From DAXETY01 sp051155755 (GTDB taxonomy: Bacteria > Desulfobacterota > Desulfobacteria > Desulfobacterales > SG8-13), in the NCBI GenBank assembly GCA_051155755.1, contig DAXETY010000011.1, positions 1 to 6,753 of the forward strand: a DNA stretch of 6,753 bases. Reading direction: 5' to 3'. Position numbers and translations under genes: made by a program. The notes below the pieces were generated by a model. It saw only the letters and a program-made list of their open reading frames with translations. It searched no databases and was not told where the DNA came from. This document shows, piece by piece, positions 5,888 through 6,753 of this stretch (position 1 is its first letter; every line of letters begins with the position of its first letter).

Positions 5888-6724
5888 ATGAAACCGATTC
5901 CCGTCATGGTCAACGGACTTCCGGGAAATATGGCCAGAGCCGTGGCCGAAGAAGTGCTTGCAGACGAACGGTTCGACCTGGTGCCGTATTCGCTGACCGG
6001 CCCGGAGATCGAACCCGAGCAGACTGCGGTAAAAGGCACTTCGGTCCGACTGGTAAAACCGGCGCAGCGGGAGCGCTCGTTGGACACCATCCAGAGCACG
6101 GTGGCCGACGTGATTACCGTGGACTTCACCCTGCCGGGTGCCGTTAATGATAACGCCGATTTTTACTGCAGCCGGGAGCTGCCGTTTGTCATGGGCACCA
6201 CCGGCGGCGACCGCCGAAAGCTGCTGCAAACCGTGCGGGCATCCGGGACAGCGGCGGTAATCGCCCCCAACATGGCCAAGCAGATTGTCGGTTTTCAGGC
6301 CATGATGGAGTACGCTGCGGACCATTTTCCGAACCTGTTCGAAGGATACCGTCTGCAGATTCGGGAGAGCCATCAGCAGGGCAAAGTCGACACGAGCGGC
6401 ACCGCCAAAGTCATGGTCTCCTATTTCAACCGCCTCGGCCTTTCCTTTACCGAAGCGCAGATCGAAAAAGAACGGGACCCCGATCGTCAGTCCGGCGCAT
6501 GGGGCGTGCCGGAGGCGTTTTTGGACGGACACGGCTGGCATACCTACACGCTGATCTCGGCCGACGAAACCGTGCGGTTTGAATTTACCCACAACGTCAA
6601 CGGCCGCAAAATTTACGCCCGCGGAACTCTGGATGCGGTTGGTTTTCTCTATGCCAAAGTTCAGGAGGGCGCTCGCGGTGAGGTTTTCAGTATGATCGAC
6701 GTACTCCGGGGGGATGGGAAATAG
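5888..6724 (+). CDS. dapB: 4-hydroxy-tetrahydrodipicolinate reductase, plant-type DapB
   Basis: DapB reduces 4-hydroxy-tetrahydrodipicolinate with NAD(P)H to tetrahydrodipicolinate, a cytosolic step in making diaminopimelate for peptidoglycan and lysine. The 278-residue protein has an N-terminal Rossmann fold (NGLPGNMA at 9-16, a glycine-rich loop), DFTLPGAV from 79, and MGTTGG at 102-107. The catalytic segment is ESHQQGKVDTSGTA at 160-173, with H162 and K166 in the positions of the catalytic His/Lys of E. coli DapB. Most bacterial DapB enzymes have E-HH-x-x-K-x-D-A-PSGTA there; the ESHQ...K-D-TSGTA form is characteristic of the plant/cyanobacterial-like subfamily, as is the C-terminal HNVNGRKIYARGTLDA. 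The length fits that subfamily. In plants and several Desulfobacterota the pathway continues through LL-DAP aminotransferase (DapL), but dapL is not in this window. The start is set by AAGGAGG six bases upstream. It is separated from the previous operon by a structured 270-base gap. Confidence 0.92.
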   Translation: MKPIPVMVNGLPGNMARAVAEEVLADERFDLVPYSLTGPEIEPEQTAVKGTSVRLVKPAQRERSLDTIQSTVADVITVDFTLPGAVNDNADFYCSRELPFVMGTTGGDRRKLLQTVRASGTAAVIAPNMAKQIVGFQAMMEYAADHFPNLFEGYRLQIRESHQQGKVDTSGTAKVMVSYFNRLGLSFTEAQIEKERDPDRQSGAWGVPEAFLDGHGWHTYTLISADETVRFEFTHNVNGRKIYARGTLDAVGFLYAKVQEGARGEVFSMIDVLRGDGK

Positions 6725-6753
6725 CTCATCGCTGGTAGCTCATGGCTCATAGC
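6722..6753. repeat. Short TAGCTCAT-type tandem repeat beginning at the dapB stop codon
   Basis: TAGCTCAT occurs at 6722-6729 and 6736-6743, followed by GGCTCAT at 6744-6750 and AGC at the window edge. The first copy includes the dapB stop codon TAG (6722-6724). The array probably continues past the window. It is the same style of degenerate intergenic repeat as in 71-450. Confidence 0.65.

Noticed and set aside
5633..6592. Open frame of 319 codons on the minus strand opposite dapB
   Set aside because: It overlaps the well-supported dapB and the hairpin element, with Arg/His-rich composition typical of an antisense shadow.

Overview
The window looks like chromosomal DNA of a moderately GC-rich Desulfobacterota (deltaproteobacterial) relative. 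That is an inference from three things: a long PlsB, a plant-type DapB, and gene gaps filled with short degenerate tandem repeats, a style I associate with Desulfobacterales genomes. No ribosomal marker or phage gene is present to confirm it, and there is no tRNA, CRISPR array or transposase gene.

Layout: (1) 1-70 is the C-terminal end of an RNase HI gene. (2) 71-450 has no gene. It is a patchwork of decayed short repeats (9-bp GGTTYGATT, 7-bp GCGGGTT, 9-bp TTTAGGCAT, scattered CAACGGAC). (3) 451-485 is a terminator for a small minus-strand gene (509-796) encoding a two-helix membrane protein with a C-terminal coiled coil. This gene has a very good Shine-Dalgarno and a recognisable sigma70 promoter at 852-880. 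(4) About 881-1253 is the rest of the divergent intergenic region; a weak promoter for the next operon lies near 1157-1185. (5) 1254-3932 is plsB, glycerol-3-phosphate acyltransferase. Its stop codon overlaps by one base the start of (6) 3932-5617, a fusion of a MurU-like sugar-1-phosphate nucleotidyltransferase and an AmgK-like sugar kinase. (7) 5636-5863 is a 228-bp intergenic element with imperfect 31-bp terminal inverted repeats and two perfect 13-bp internal hairpins. (8) 5888-6724 is dapB of the plant-type family, with a strong ribosome binding site. (9) Another short tandem repeat (TAGCTCAT type) begins at its stop codon and runs off the window.

The genes share an envelope theme. PlsB makes lysophosphatidic acid, the first step of phospholipid synthesis. 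The fused enzyme probably phosphorylates recycled N-acetylmuramic acid at C1 and then charges it with UMP, returning it to peptidoglycan synthesis without de novo MurA/MurB. DapB supplies diaminopimelate for the peptidoglycan stem peptide and for lysine. plsB and the fusion gene are very likely one translationally coupled operon. dapB is separated from them by the inverted-repeat element and may be transcribed separately. The most distinctive points are the single-chain kinase plus uridylyltransferase and the structured element just upstream of dapB.
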